Assembly: GCF_019431375.1 (NCBI RefSeq)
Contig: NZ_CP080267.1
Coordinates: forward strand, 248,001 to 312,000
Source: Alcanivorax sp.
GTDB lineage: Bacteria > Pseudomonadota > Gammaproteobacteria > Pseudomonadales > Alcanivoracaceae
DNA: 64,000 bases
Direction of reading: 5' to 3'
The notes under the pieces were generated by a model. That model was given only the letters and a program-made list of their open reading frames with translations. It did no database searches and was not told the origin of the DNA. How positions within the stretch are numbered: position 1 is the first letter of the stretch; every line of letters starts with the position of its first letter. Shown piece after piece: positions 16,912 through 26,143 of this stretch. A program made the position numbers and the translations under genes.

Positions 16912-18132
16912 ATGCTGGAATCATTGCTTTCGTACCCGGACTTCTGGAAGTACGTCAGTATACCTTTCATCGCCGGTGCCGTGGGGTGGATCACCAACTG
17001 GATGGCCGTCAAAATGACGTTCTATCCGCTGGAATTCATTGGTATTCGGCCTGTTTTCGGCTGGCAGGGGATCATCCCTTCCAAGGTCGAAAAGATGGCA
17101 GGTATAGTGGTCGACAAGGCCCTTTCAAAACTGGGCAGTCTGGACGAGTTCTTTCGCGAGATGGAGCCGGAAAAGATATCCGCCCACCTCACCCGCACCA
17201 TCCAGCTACGTATTGAAGAGTACACCGATGAGGTGATGACCGAGCGCAATGCTGTGCTCTGGGAGAATCTGCCCCTGTTGGTGCGAAAGCGTGTCTACGC
17301 CCGCGCACGCCGGGCAATTCCAGCGGTCATGGACAATGTGGTTGATGACATCAGCCGCAATCTGGACAGCCTGGTGGACATGAAGCACATGGTCATCACC
17401 CAGATGAGTGAAGACAAAGCGCTCATGGTGCAGATGTTCCAGGAAGTGGGTGATCCTGAATTTCGTTTCATTACCAATTCCGGTTTCTACTTCGGTTTCC
17501 TGTTCGGCCTGATTCAGGTGCCAGTGTTCATTTTTGTACCGGAAAACTGGGTGTTGCCGTTCTTTGGGTTTATCGTCGGTATCGCCACTAACTGGCTGGC
17601 GCTGAACCTGATTTTTCGACCGCTCAATCCGGTAAAAATCGGCCCTTTCCGCATTCAGGGTCTGTTCCTTAAGCGACAGAAGGATGTGGCCGAATCCTTT
17701 GCCCGTCTGGCTACGGATGAAGTGATCACCCTGCGCAATATCATGTACCAGGTGGTCAATGGCCCCCGTGGAGATCGCACCAAGGCACTGATAAAGCGCC
17801 ATCTCAAGCCGCTGCTCAATGGTGGTGTGGTGCGTACCGCTGCCCAGCTGACGGTGGGGCCGGAAGGTTATGCGGACCTCAAGAAGGCAGTGGAAGATAA
17901 AGCGGTGGATCTGGCCGTAGAGCCGTTTGAAGACCAGGGTTTTAATAAGGAACGGGGCCTGATTGTCGAGAAGCTCATGGCTGAACGTATGCAGGCCCTC
18001 AGCTCGGAAGAGTTTCAGGACCTCCTGCGGCCAGCTTTCCAGGAAGATGAGTGGATTCTGATCGTGGTGGGCGGCTTCCTCGGTGCTATGGCCGGGGTCG
18101 GACAGCTACTGTTCATGTTCGGAGCGGCCTGA
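16912..18132 (+). CDS. DUF445 family membrane protein (copy 1, complete)
   Basis: 406 residues. The start at 16912 (MLESLLSYPDFWKYV) has GGAGGGG upstream. The DUF445 signature is at the N-terminus (IPFIAGAVGWITNWMAVKMTF, then FGWQGIIPSKVEKMA). A second set of hydrophobic helices lies around residues 190-235 (FYFGFLFGLIQVPVFIFV and FFGFIVGIATNWLALNLIF), and a C-terminal helix is at LIVVGGFLGAMAGVGQLLFMF. The two halves look internally related, each with a GxxTNWxAxxxxF motif. Function is unknown; members are inner-membrane proteins. It overlaps the next gene by one base (TGATG) and is duplicated in tandem downstream. Confidence 0.85.
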   Translation: MLESLLSYPDFWKYVSIPFIAGAVGWITNWMAVKMTFYPLEFIGIRPVFGWQGIIPSKVEKMAGIVVDKALSKLGSLDEFFREMEPEKISAHLTRTIQLRIEEYTDEVMTERNAVLWENLPLLVRKRVYARARRAIPAVMDNVVDDISRNLDSLVDMKHMVITQMSEDKALMVQMFQEVGDPEFRFITNSGFYFGFLFGLIQVPVFIFVPENWVLPFFGFIVGIATNWLALNLIFRPLNPVKIGPFRIQGLFLKRQKDVAESFARLATDEVITLRNIMYQVVNGPRGDRTKALIKRHLKPLLNGGVVRTAAQLTVGPEGYADLKKAVEDKAVDLAVEPFEDQGFNKERGLIVEKLMAERMQALSSEEFQDLLRPAFQEDEWILIVVGGFLGAMAGVGQLLFMFGAA

Positions 18133-18504
18133 TGGAAACGCTGCAGATAGATATTGCCACCCTGGGGTGGCTGCTGTTTGCGGCGGCTGGAGCGTCCTCT
18201 CTACTGACCCTGATCCTGCAGGGGCTCATTGGCCACTTTTACCTGGGGCCGAAGATTGAACGCAAAGTGGATCGTCGTCTTGAAGAGGGCGCCAACCAGC
18301 TGGAAGAACGCCTGAGAAAGCGTATTGTGGATTTGCTTACTGGTCGCTCCCGGGAAGTGATTCGCAACAGCGCCCGGGATCTGGCTCGAGGCATGGGGCT
18401 GATCGGCAATCGGCGACCGGATGATGACGACCTGGGTGAATAATTGCCCGCTCTGATGAGAAATTGATCACATAATCTTTGATTGAATAATTGTCAGACA
18501 AAGC
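16940..18504. repeat. tandem duplication D3, copy 1 (1565 bp)
   Basis: Bases 16940-18504 are repeated directly at 18505-20069. I saw no base difference. The unit holds nearly all of the DUF445 gene (minus nine codons), the following small membrane gene and its 3' flank. Confidence 0.93.
18132..18443 (+). CDS. small membrane-anchored protein downstream of DUF445 (copy 1)
   Basis: 103 residues: an N-terminal hydrophobic helix (LGWLLFAAAGASSLLTLILQG), the motif GHFYLGPKIERKVDRRLEEG, an amphipathic charged helix, and an acidic tail (DDDDLGE). The ATG overlaps the DUF445 stop, so the two are probably coupled and may act together in the inner membrane. It resembles the 107-residue protein at 15386. 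The family is not recognised. Confidence 0.65.
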   Translation: METLQIDIATLGWLLFAAAGASSLLTLILQGLIGHFYLGPKIERKVDRRLEEGANQLEERLRKRIVDLLTGRSREVIRNSARDLARGMGLIGNRRPDDDDLGE

Positions 18505-19697
18505 ACTTCTGGAAGTACGTCAGTATACCTTTCATCGCCGGTGCCGTGGGGTGGATCACCAACTGGATGGCCGTCAAAATGACGTTCTATCCGCTGGAAT
18601 TCATTGGTATTCGGCCTGTTTTCGGCTGGCAGGGGATCATCCCTTCCAAGGTCGAAAAGATGGCAGGTATAGTGGTCGACAAGGCCCTTTCAAAACTGGG
18701 CAGTCTGGACGAGTTCTTTCGCGAGATGGAGCCGGAAAAGATATCCGCCCACCTCACCCGCACCATCCAGCTACGTATTGAAGAGTACACCGATGAGGTG
18801 ATGACCGAGCGCAATGCTGTGCTCTGGGAGAATCTGCCCCTGTTGGTGCGAAAGCGTGTCTACGCCCGCGCACGCCGGGCAATTCCAGCGGTCATGGACA
18901 ATGTGGTTGATGACATCAGCCGCAATCTGGACAGCCTGGTGGACATGAAGCACATGGTCATCACCCAGATGAGTGAAGACAAAGCGCTCATGGTGCAGAT
19001 GTTCCAGGAAGTGGGTGATCCTGAATTTCGTTTCATTACCAATTCCGGTTTCTACTTCGGTTTCCTGTTCGGCCTGATTCAGGTGCCAGTGTTCATTTTT
19101 GTACCGGAAAACTGGGTGTTGCCGTTCTTTGGGTTTATCGTCGGTATCGCCACTAACTGGCTGGCGCTGAACCTGATTTTTCGACCGCTCAATCCGGTAA
19201 AAATCGGCCCTTTCCGCATTCAGGGTCTGTTCCTTAAGCGACAGAAGGATGTGGCCGAATCCTTTGCCCGTCTGGCTACGGATGAAGTGATCACCCTGCG
19301 CAATATCATGTACCAGGTGGTCAATGGCCCCCGTGGAGATCGCACCAAGGCACTGATAAAGCGCCATCTCAAGCCGCTGCTCAATGGTGGTGTGGTGCGT
19401 ACCGCTGCCCAGCTGACGGTGGGGCCGGAAGGTTATGCGGACCTCAAGAAGGCAGTGGAAGATAAAGCGGTGGATCTGGCCGTAGAGCCGTTTGAAGACC
19501 AGGGTTTTAATAAGGAACGGGGCCTGATTGTCGAGAAGCTCATGGCTGAACGTATGCAGGCCCTCAGCTCGGAAGAGTTTCAGGACCTCCTGCGGCCAGC
19601 TTTCCAGGAAGATGAGTGGATTCTGATCGTGGTGGGCGGCTTCCTCGGTGCTATGGCCGGGGTCGGACAGCTACTGTTCATGTTCGGAGCGGCCTGA
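18483..19697 (+). CDS. DUF445 family membrane protein (copy 2, altered N-terminus)
   Basis: It is identical to copy 1 from FWKYVSIPF onward, but the first residues are replaced by MNNCQTKH, read from a TTG at 18483 in the flank of the previous unit. The Shine-Dalgarno of copy 1 is not included in the repeat, so expression would rely on read-through. If the duplication is real there are two adjacent DUF445/small-protein pairs; if it is an assembly error, only one exists. Confidence 0.6.
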   Translation: MNNCQTKHFWKYVSIPFIAGAVGWITNWMAVKMTFYPLEFIGIRPVFGWQGIIPSKVEKMAGIVVDKALSKLGSLDEFFREMEPEKISAHLTRTIQLRIEEYTDEVMTERNAVLWENLPLLVRKRVYARARRAIPAVMDNVVDDISRNLDSLVDMKHMVITQMSEDKALMVQMFQEVGDPEFRFITNSGFYFGFLFGLIQVPVFIFVPENWVLPFFGFIVGIATNWLALNLIFRPLNPVKIGPFRIQGLFLKRQKDVAESFARLATDEVITLRNIMYQVVNGPRGDRTKALIKRHLKPLLNGGVVRTAAQLTVGPEGYADLKKAVEDKAVDLAVEPFEDQGFNKERGLIVEKLMAERMQALSSEEFQDLLRPAFQEDEWILIVVGGFLGAMAGVGQLLFMFGAA

Positions 19698-20069
19698 TGG
19701 AAACGCTGCAGATAGATATTGCCACCCTGGGGTGGCTGCTGTTTGCGGCGGCTGGAGCGTCCTCTCTACTGACCCTGATCCTGCAGGGGCTCATTGGCCA
19801 CTTTTACCTGGGGCCGAAGATTGAACGCAAAGTGGATCGTCGTCTTGAAGAGGGCGCCAACCAGCTGGAAGAACGCCTGAGAAAGCGTATTGTGGATTTG
19901 CTTACTGGTCGCTCCCGGGAAGTGATTCGCAACAGCGCCCGGGATCTGGCTCGAGGCATGGGGCTGATCGGCAATCGGCGACCGGATGATGACGACCTGG
20001 GTGAATAATTGCCCGCTCTGATGAGAAATTGATCACATAATCTTTGATTGAATAATTGTCAGACAAAGC
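18505..20069. repeat. tandem duplication D3, copy 2 (1565 bp)
   Basis: It abuts copy 1 without extra bases, and sequence identity looks complete. Confidence 0.93.
19697..20008 (+). CDS. small membrane-anchored protein downstream of DUF445 (copy 2)
   Basis: It is identical in sequence to 18132-18443, with the same one-base overlap with the preceding DUF445 gene. Confidence 0.6.
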   Translation: METLQIDIATLGWLLFAAAGASSLLTLILQGLIGHFYLGPKIERKVDRRLEEGANQLEERLRKRIVDLLTGRSREVIRNSARDLARGMGLIGNRRPDDDDLGE

Positions 20070-20178
20070 TGTGCGAACCTGCTTTACTACCCCCCTATAA
20101 TTCACCCCAAGTGCTGAGGTTGCTGCATGCTGCTTTTCGCTGCACTCGCGCGTGGAATTGCCTTCGGGAGTTTGGATC

Positions 20179-20640
20179 ATGTCCGATAACGAGAATGAGA
20201 AAGAAGGGCGGAATGCTAGCCCGTTGAAGGCCCTGAGTGGTGCTTCTAGAGATATTCGCAAGTACACCCACCAGATCTGGCTTGCCGGACTGGGCGCGTT
20301 CGCAAGAGCCGAGGAAGAGGGCAGTGGTTTTTTTGATGCCCTGGTTGAAGCCGGCCGTGAAGTGGAGCGCCACACCAAGGACAAGACCGAGTCCCGGGTG
20401 GAAGAGATCAAGGAACGGGTTCGCCACCATACCGGCGAAACCATGGAAAAGATGGAAAAAGCCTTTGATGATCGCCTGAACAAGGCGTTGTCCCGTCTGG
20501 GACTCCCCAATAAGCGGGAAGTCGAAGAGCTGGAGCAACGTGTTCAGGAGCTGACCAGCGCACTGAGCAAGGCGGAGGAAGATGTAGATGCCTCCTCTGA
20601 ATCCGGGGCTTCAAAACGCCGCAGCCGCAAGAAGAGCTGA
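20179..20640 (+). CDS. phasin-family polyhydroxyalkanoate granule-associated protein
   Basis: 153 residues. The start at 20179 has GGGAG nine bases upstream. The N-terminal block (RDIRKYTHQIWLAGLGAFAR, then EEGSGFFDALVEAGREVE) matches PhaI/PhaF-type phasins. A long amphipathic coiled helix follows, with a lysine/arginine-rich tail (SKRRSRKKS) that could touch DNA or the granule surface. Phasins coat PHA granules and set their number and size. No PHA synthase gene is in the window. A strong terminator follows at 20694-20725. Confidence 0.8.
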   Translation: MSDNENEKEGRNASPLKALSGASRDIRKYTHQIWLAGLGAFARAEEEGSGFFDALVEAGREVERHTKDKTESRVEEIKERVRHHTGETMEKMEKAFDDRLNKALSRLGLPNKREVEELEQRVQELTSALSKAEEDVDASSESGASKRRSRKKS

Positions 20641-20693
20641 GGCGTCCAAACAGTGTTGTAGCGCACACCGCTAACCCCTTAGTGGTGTCTTTT

Positions 20694-20725
20694 AACGGGT
20701 ACCCCCTTGGTACCCGTTTTTTTTA
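20694..20725 (+). terminator. Rho-independent terminator of the phasin gene
   Basis: The stem AACGGGTACC/GGTACCCGTT is followed by eight T residues. It lies about 55 bases after the phasin stop. Confidence 0.9.
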
Positions 20726-20917
20726 TGTCCGCAATAAGCGCACGGGCGATGGCGAAGCGCGTTATTCGGGACCCGTACAGGGTCTGCGTGAGAGCTGTGG
20801 CTGTCGGTATTGTGGGAATGAGGTTTGCGCCGCCAGGATGCCGGTGTTGTGCGAGCCTGATTACTCGGAACGAATGTGCCACTCTGTCACCCTTGGTAAC
20901 GTCCCTGTGCCCCAGTT

Positions 20918-21562
20918 TTGTTCACAGGCTTCTGTCAATGGGCTTTTTCTGCAATAAAATATGACAAATCCATTAATAGTCCATAAAAAACAGCGTAACC
21001 AATTGAAATTAAATAACTTTATTGATTGTTCAAAAAATAGGCATGTCGTCAATAGCCGTGAAAAACCGGTGAGATAGAGCGGTTGTGTACCGGCTATGCA
21101 CAGGTTTATCCACAGCTTCTGTGGAAAAGAATATTGTGGATGTGGCTAAGTCGATGTGTGGTAAGGATCGATTGCCTGAACGGCCTGTTTCTGACAAGCA
21201 GATGGCGTTTTTACACAAGGCTGTTCCAGGGTTGCCGCAATGAGTTGTCATCCAGCTGTCACTTGTGGTGGCCAAAAAAGCATCGCTAAACTGCTGATAA
21301 TAATAAGATTTGCTATCTGTGTAATTATCCACCATTGAGAGGGGAAAGCCTTTTGCCGGGGCCTGCAGACGGTTCTTCTCAGCTTTTCCACAATTCTATC
21401 CACAGGTTTTGTGAGTAACCTCCGACAGTTGTGCAATGCCCCGTTACGAGTTGCTGAAAGTGTCAATCCCTGTCCTGGTGGAAAAACATGCAAACAGCCG
21501 GAAGGCCTGACAATAAAGGGATGCAGCGTGTTTTCCTGAGGTCCTGCACAGAGTTGTCCACA
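20918..21562. promoter_or_regulatory. cluster of DnaA-box-like sites, candidate origin or DnaA-titration locus
   Basis: One perfect TTATCCACA lies at 21106-21114. One-mismatch sites are at 20918 (TTGTTCACA), 21094 (CTATGCACA), 21120 (TGTGGAAAA, reverse), 21209 (TTTTACACA), 21325 (TTATCCACC), 21384 (TTTTCCACA), 21396 (CTATCCACA) and 21554 (TTGTCCACA). Beside them is a roughly 90-base AT-rich tract (20953-21045), as in a DNA-unwinding element. No dnaA, gidA or rpmH gene is nearby, so a chromosomal origin is not proven. A datA-like titration site is the alternative. Confidence 0.5.
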
Positions 21563-21989
21563 GAGCATGGGGATAGTTGTTGGGGTGTGGAAGGATAGTA
21601 GCTGCTGTGCGTTTACAGAGGGAGCTGTTCAACGCGGCTGGTTATGGGGAGGTGCTCGTGCTGCGAGATGTCTACCACAGGCAAATTACTCTGCCCGGGC
21701 AGCGTAGCGAAGAGAATAATGTGCTTGCACGTGATTCCGCTTCCTCAAGGCCTGGATGAGTTTCCAAATGGCCGCTAGCACCTGCGACTTCCTGGATGCA
21801 GGAGGCCGCTGAGCCTAAGTCGAACTGCTGCACCATCAGGCGCCCGATCGGTGCAGGCTCAGTGCACCCTGCGCAATCAGTGGCGATGGTAAGGACATCA
21901 AGGGCAGCAGGCAGGGGGATCCCGGGCAAGTCGGCTGGTTCCTTGCCCTGGAGCGGGTCGCTTCCGTTCCCGCTACTCGGCGATGAAGC

Positions 21990-22022
21990 AAAAAAAAGGG
22001 TGCCCGAGGGCACCCTTCTTGT
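21990..22022 (-). terminator. Rho-independent terminator of atuH
   Basis: On the minus strand the stem GGGTGCCC-TC-GGGCACCC is followed by seven T residues, about 20 bases after the stop at 22042. Confidence 0.9.
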
Positions 22023-22041
22023 CAGGACAAGCCTGGAATAA

Positions 22042-23871
22042 TCAGAAACGGTGCTCGCCGTTGTCGATGCTTTCCTGGGTTGCCTTGTCCAGCTGCTGAT
22101 AGCAGTCGGCCTTGGGGAGCAATACGTAGACCGCATTGTCCTGCTGGCTCAGATCATACTTCTGCTCTTTCAGCTTGTTTTTCTGGTGCTTGAAGGTGCC
22201 TGTGGTTTCCATGGCCTGCTCGTTGATACGCAGGAACACGGGAATGGCGTAATGGGGCAGCTCGCGCTTCAGATAGGCACACAGCCCCTGGAAGTCGAAC
22301 TCACTGTGGTGGCAGGTCAGACGAACCTGTGCCATGCCAGCCCGGCCATTGGTATTGGGGATTTCCACTCCATAGACCACGGACTCCTGAATGCCGTCAT
22401 AGCCATCCAGAATCTGTTCCACTTCGGTGGTGGAGACGTTTTCGCCTTTCCAGCGGAAGGTGTCACCCAGACGATCCACGAATTGCGCGTGGCGGAAGCC
22501 GATATCACGCATCATGTCGCCGGTGTTGAACCAGGCATCGCCCTTTTTGAAGACGTCACGGAAGATGGACTTCTCGGTCTTTTCCGGATCGGTGTAGCCG
22601 TCGAACGGGGTCTTGTCGGTGATCTCGCCGAGCATCAGGCCGGATTCGCCTTTACCCACCTTGATCATATTGCCGTTACTGTCGCGTACCGGCTCGTCCC
22701 GTTCCTTGTCGTATTTGACGATGGCATAACTGACCGGAGAGAAACCCACGGTGTTGTCGAAGTTGAACACATTGGTGAAGGCCACATTGCCCTCTGAGGA
22801 GGCATACAGCTCGACCACGCGGTCAATACCGAAACGGTCTTTGAACTCTTTCCAGATGCTCGGGCGCAGGCCGTTGCCAACAATAGTGTGGACCTTGTTG
22901 TCCTGGTCGTTGGGCTTTTCCGGTTGCTCGTGCAGGTAGCGACACAGTTCGCCTACATAACCGAACGCGGTACAGCCGTGACGGCGGATATCTTCCCAGA
23001 AACCGCTGGCGGAGAACTTGCGTGCCAGTACCAGGGTGCCGGCGGGGGCCAGCACTGACGCCCAGCAGATGACCATGCCAGTTGCGTGGTAGAAAGGCAG
23101 GGTGGTGTAAAGGCGGTCGTCCTTGTTCAGACGCACCGCAGAATAGCCGAAGCCACCGTAGGCCTTTTCCCAGCGCCCGTGGTTGAACACAACGGCCTTG
23201 GGCAGGCCGGTGGTGCCGGAGGTGTAGATATAGAACAGCGGATCGCGCAGGAAGGTCTGCTTGCTGGAGGCCGGGTTTTCGCTGGAACAGTCCTTGATTT
23301 CGCTGGCCAGATTCTTGTAGCTGGCGGGGGCGTCACCCGGGTTTTCCAGGGTGTCCTGGTCGGCGAAGAAGAAGAAGTTGTCTTTCAGATCCAGGTCGCC
23401 ACGGATCTCTTCCACGGCTTCTACCAATTCCTCGCCAATAATGGCTGCCTTGGGTTTCACCAGATTGAAAGAATGGACCAGTACCTTGCCTCGTTGGGAG
23501 GTATTGATCAGCGCAGCACAGACGCCCATTTTGGCGCAGGCAGCGACAGTGACGAGCAGTTCCGGACGGTTCTCAATGTTGACGGCGATAGTGTCGCCTT
23601 TCTTCAGGCCGATGGAGGCCAGATAATCTGCCAGCCGGTTGGCCCAGGCATTGAACTGCTTGTAGGTAAGCTCGGTGTCCTCGTAGATCAGTGCGGCACC
23701 GTTGGGGTTCATGCCGGTGGCTCGCTCGAGGGCCACACCCAGGCCCAGAGGCTTGGTCGTGTCAGTGATCTTGGCCATCCGCGAGCCCTTGATCAGGCCT
23801 GGCAGATTGCTGACCACCTCGGGAACCTTGGACAGAAGCTTGGGCAACGTGATGATGTCGGCGTTGCTCAT
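22042..23871 (-). CDS. atuH: acyl-CoA synthetase, FATP/very-long-chain type (AtuH-like)
   Basis: 609 residues of the AMP-forming acyl-CoA synthetase family. ATP/AMP motif YTSGTTGLPKAVVFNH is near residue 220, with YASSEGNVAF, a TGDMM motif, DRLGDTFRWKGENV and a final GTFKHQKNKLKEQ with the likely catalytic lysine. It activates a fatty or terpenoid acid to its CoA thioester at the cost of ATP. The fit is to the SLC27/FATP-like subgroup, to which AtuH of the Pseudomonas acyclic-terpene cluster belongs. It lies downstream of atuF on the same strand but 300 bases away, so it may have its own promoter. In this pathway it would activate citronellate or geranate; a general fatty-acid role is also possible. 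Confidence 0.75.
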   Translation of the reverse strand: MSNADIITLPKLLSKVPEVVSNLPGLIKGSRMAKITDTTKPLGLGVALERATGMNPNGAALIYEDTELTYKQFNAWANRLADYLASIGLKKGDTIAVNIENRPELLVTVAACAKMGVCAALINTSQRGKVLVHSFNLVKPKAAIIGEELVEAVEEIRGDLDLKDNFFFFADQDTLENPGDAPASYKNLASEIKDCSSENPASSKQTFLRDPLFYIYTSGTTGLPKAVVFNHGRWEKAYGGFGYSAVRLNKDDRLYTTLPFYHATGMVICWASVLAPAGTLVLARKFSASGFWEDIRRHGCTAFGYVGELCRYLHEQPEKPNDQDNKVHTIVGNGLRPSIWKEFKDRFGIDRVVELYASSEGNVAFTNVFNFDNTVGFSPVSYAIVKYDKERDEPVRDSNGNMIKVGKGESGLMLGEITDKTPFDGYTDPEKTEKSIFRDVFKKGDAWFNTGDMMRDIGFRHAQFVDRLGDTFRWKGENVSTTEVEQILDGYDGIQESVVYGVEIPNTNGRAGMAQVRLTCHHSEFDFQGLCAYLKRELPHYAIPVFLRINEQAMETTGTFKHQKNKLKEQKYDLSQQDNAVYVLLPKADCYQQLDKATQESIDNGEHRF

Positions 23872-24171
23872 AGGATCTCCATTAGTCTGTGTTCTTGGAA
23901 GGTCCAGGCACAGAACACCACAGGATCAGTCGATACAGGCCAGTAATATTGATCATGGCGTGTAAGCGGTTATCCGAAGGCTGTTCAGCCGGGAACCCAG
24001 TATTGGCAAGCGGGCGCTTACCTTAACCGTAGCACCAGGGCAGGGCAAGAGCCCTGCCCGGTGGCAGTGCCTGGACAGATTGCGGCGGTCCGTTTTGGCC
24101 CTATCTGCCCGATGCAAAGTATTGAATCACAGTGGAGTGTCCCTCTCCGTTTGAAAAATGTCATTGATGGA
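23872..24171. other. gap between atuH and atuF with a palindrome
   Basis: There is no gene. A perfect hairpin (GGGCAGGGC/GCCCTGCCC, about 24033-24060) could end the atuABCDEF transcript, but no T tract follows it on the minus strand. The remainder probably carries the atuH promoter. I see no clear -35/-10 pair. Confidence 0.5.
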
Positions 24172-26127
24172 TTATGACTTTGAGTCCTCAGCCTTGATGC
24201 TGACCAGCAGCTGTTGGCGTTTCACCTGGCTGCCGACGGCGAGATCCGCGGATTCCACGGTGCCATCGCAGTCGGCCTTGAGGCTGTGTTCCATCTTCAT
24301 GGCTTCCATGATCACCAGCACCTGGCCCCGTTTTACCGGGTCTCCGGCTTTCGCGCAGACTTCGATCACAGCCCCGTCCATGGGCGCGCGGATCTGGCCG
24401 GAGCCGGCCTGGTCGCTGCTGCCTGCTGCACTGTGGGTAGCATCCTCGAAACAGACGCTGTGGCCTTGGCATTGGAGCCAACTTTGCTTGCCATCCTGGT
24501 ACATCCGGTAGCTTTGGCGAATGCCGTCGATACTGGCCAGGCCTGGGCCGAGAGGTGCGATACGGTGGTTATCCTCGCCGACGAGCAGTTCGGCATGGTT
24601 ATCCTGATAGCGGATATACACGGTCTGCTCGTGTTCGCCACAGCGGAGCTGGACTGGTTGGGCTCCCAAGGTGCTGGAGTGCCAGCCGCGCAGCTCGGCT
24701 GTTGGTGTTTCCACCTCACAGCGGAGCAGGGCGGCCAGAGCCCACAGCTGGCTGGGCGGGGTCTCGCCGGCCATGCTGGCGTCGTCGGCAAAGTCCTGAC
24801 CGATAAAGGCCGTGGTGGCTTCGCCCCCGGCAAATACCGGATGGCGCAGGATGGCGGCCAGGAAGGCCCGGTTGTCACGGACCCCCATCAGCACGGTGTC
24901 TTCCACAGCGCGGATCAGGCGCCGCCGGGCGTCTTCGCGGCTGTCGCCCACGGCAATGATCTTGGCCAGCATGGGGTCATAGTGACTGCCTACCTCATAG
25001 CCCTCCACCAGTCCGTGGTCGATGCGTACGCCATCGCCGCTGGCCGGCTGCCAGCACAGTACCGGGCCGGTCTGCGGCATGTAGTTCTGGGCCGGATCTT
25101 CCGCGTACAGGCGCACTTCCATGGCATGGCCGGTGAGCGTGACTTGCTCCTGGCTCAGTGGCAGGGGTTCACCCCGGGCGACCTTGATCTGCCAGGCCAC
25201 CAGGTCCAGGCCGGTGACCAGTTCGGTAACCGGATGCTCCACCTGCAGGCGGGTGTTCATTTCCAGGAAGAAGAAATCCCCCTCCGGCGCCAGCAGGAAT
25301 TCCACCGTGCCAGCCCCAACATAGTTGCAGGCCTTGGCCGCATTGACCGCCGCTTCGCCCATCTGTTGGCGCAGGGCCTCGTTCACGGCCGGGGAGGGGG
25401 CTTCTTCCACTACCTTCTGGTGGCGGCGCTGTACCGAACAGTCGCGTTCACCCAGGTGGATCACATTGCCGTGGCGGTCGCCGAACACCTGGATTTCCAC
25501 ATGGCGTGGCTGCATCACGGCGCGCTCCAGGATCAGCTCGTCGCTGCCGAAGGCACTTTTGGCTTCCTGGCGGGCGCTTTTCAGCTGGGCGGGAATCTCG
25601 CTGGCATCGGTGACCACGCGCATGCCGCGGCCGCCACCACCGGCACTCGCCTTGATCATCAGCGGCAGGCCGATGCGTTCTGCTTCCTTAAGCAGAGTGG
25701 CGTCGCTCTGGTCTTCGCCTTCGTAGCCGGGAATGCAGGGCACGCCGGCTTCGATCATGGCGATCTTGGACAGGCGCTTGGAGCCCATCAGGTGAATGGC
25801 ATCTTCATCGGGGCCGATAAAGGTGATGCCGGCATCCTTGCAGGCCTTGGAAAACCCGGCATTTTCCGACAGGAAGCCATAGCCCGGGTGCACTGCGTCG
25901 GCGCCAGTCTTGCGACAGGCATCCAGCAGGGCATCCACGTTCAGGTAGGAGGCGCTGGCCAGTGCCGGGCCTACACAGACGGCTTCGTCAGCCAGTTGCA
26001 CGTGACGGGCACCGGCATCCGGTTCGGAGTAGACCGCCACGGTCCGGTAGCCCAGGGACTGGGCGGTGGCGATGACCCGGCAAGCAATCTCGCCACGGTT
26101 GGCAATCAGGATTTTTTCAAAGCTCAT
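24172..26127 (-). CDS. atuF: geranyl-CoA carboxylase, biotin-containing alpha subunit
   Basis: 651 residues. The start at 26127 (MSFEKILIANRGEIA) has AAGGA six bases upstream. The biotin carboxylase domain fills the first 450 residues: the N-terminal ANRGEIACR block, glycine-rich ATP loop SAGGGGRGMRVV, and EMNTRLQVEHPVTE. A variable linker follows, then a biotinyl domain with the biotin-accepting lysine in AMKMEHS about 40 residues from the end. It carboxylates its biotin, which AtuC uses to convert cis-geranyl-CoA to isohexenylglutaconyl-CoA. The surrounding genes favour AtuF over the closely related methylcrotonyl-CoA subunit LiuD, although sequence alone cannot exclude dual use. Confidence 0.82.
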   Translation of the reverse strand: MSFEKILIANRGEIACRVIATAQSLGYRTVAVYSEPDAGARHVQLADEAVCVGPALASASYLNVDALLDACRKTGADAVHPGYGFLSENAGFSKACKDAGITFIGPDEDAIHLMGSKRLSKIAMIEAGVPCIPGYEGEDQSDATLLKEAERIGLPLMIKASAGGGGRGMRVVTDASEIPAQLKSARQEAKSAFGSDELILERAVMQPRHVEIQVFGDRHGNVIHLGERDCSVQRRHQKVVEEAPSPAVNEALRQQMGEAAVNAAKACNYVGAGTVEFLLAPEGDFFFLEMNTRLQVEHPVTELVTGLDLVAWQIKVARGEPLPLSQEQVTLTGHAMEVRLYAEDPAQNYMPQTGPVLCWQPASGDGVRIDHGLVEGYEVGSHYDPMLAKIIAVGDSREDARRRLIRAVEDTVLMGVRDNRAFLAAILRHPVFAGGEATTAFIGQDFADDASMAGETPPSQLWALAALLRCEVETPTAELRGWHSSTLGAQPVQLRCGEHEQTVYIRYQDNHAELLVGEDNHRIAPLGPGLASIDGIRQSYRMYQDGKQSWLQCQGHSVCFEDATHSAAGSSDQAGSGQIRAPMDGAVIEVCAKAGDPVKRGQVLVIMEAMKMEHSLKADCDGTVESADLAVGSQVKRQQLLVSIKAEDSKS

Positions 26128-26143
26128 TGTGGTTCCTTGGTTG

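Larger units (their letters stand above)
20641..22041. other. 1.4 kb gene-free region with AT-rich tract and DnaA-box-like cluster
   Basis: No convincing gene is seen on either strand; the open frames are short, lack ribosome sites and have odd composition. The region holds a terminator (20694-20725), an AT-rich tract (about 20953-21045), a cluster of DnaA-box-like 9-mers (20918-21562) and a terminator for the minus-strand gene at its right end. The section 21600-21990 shows nothing I can name. Confidence 0.7.

Noticed and set aside
20682..20964. Short open frames of 85-91 codons after the phasin gene
   Set aside because: They start inside the phasin terminator, lack ribosome sites and overlap the DnaA-box-like region. 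They read as non-coding.
20641..22041. Calling this region oriC outright
   Set aside because: Only one DnaA box is perfect and no dnaA, dnaN, gidA or rpmH gene is adjacent, so it is kept as a candidate.
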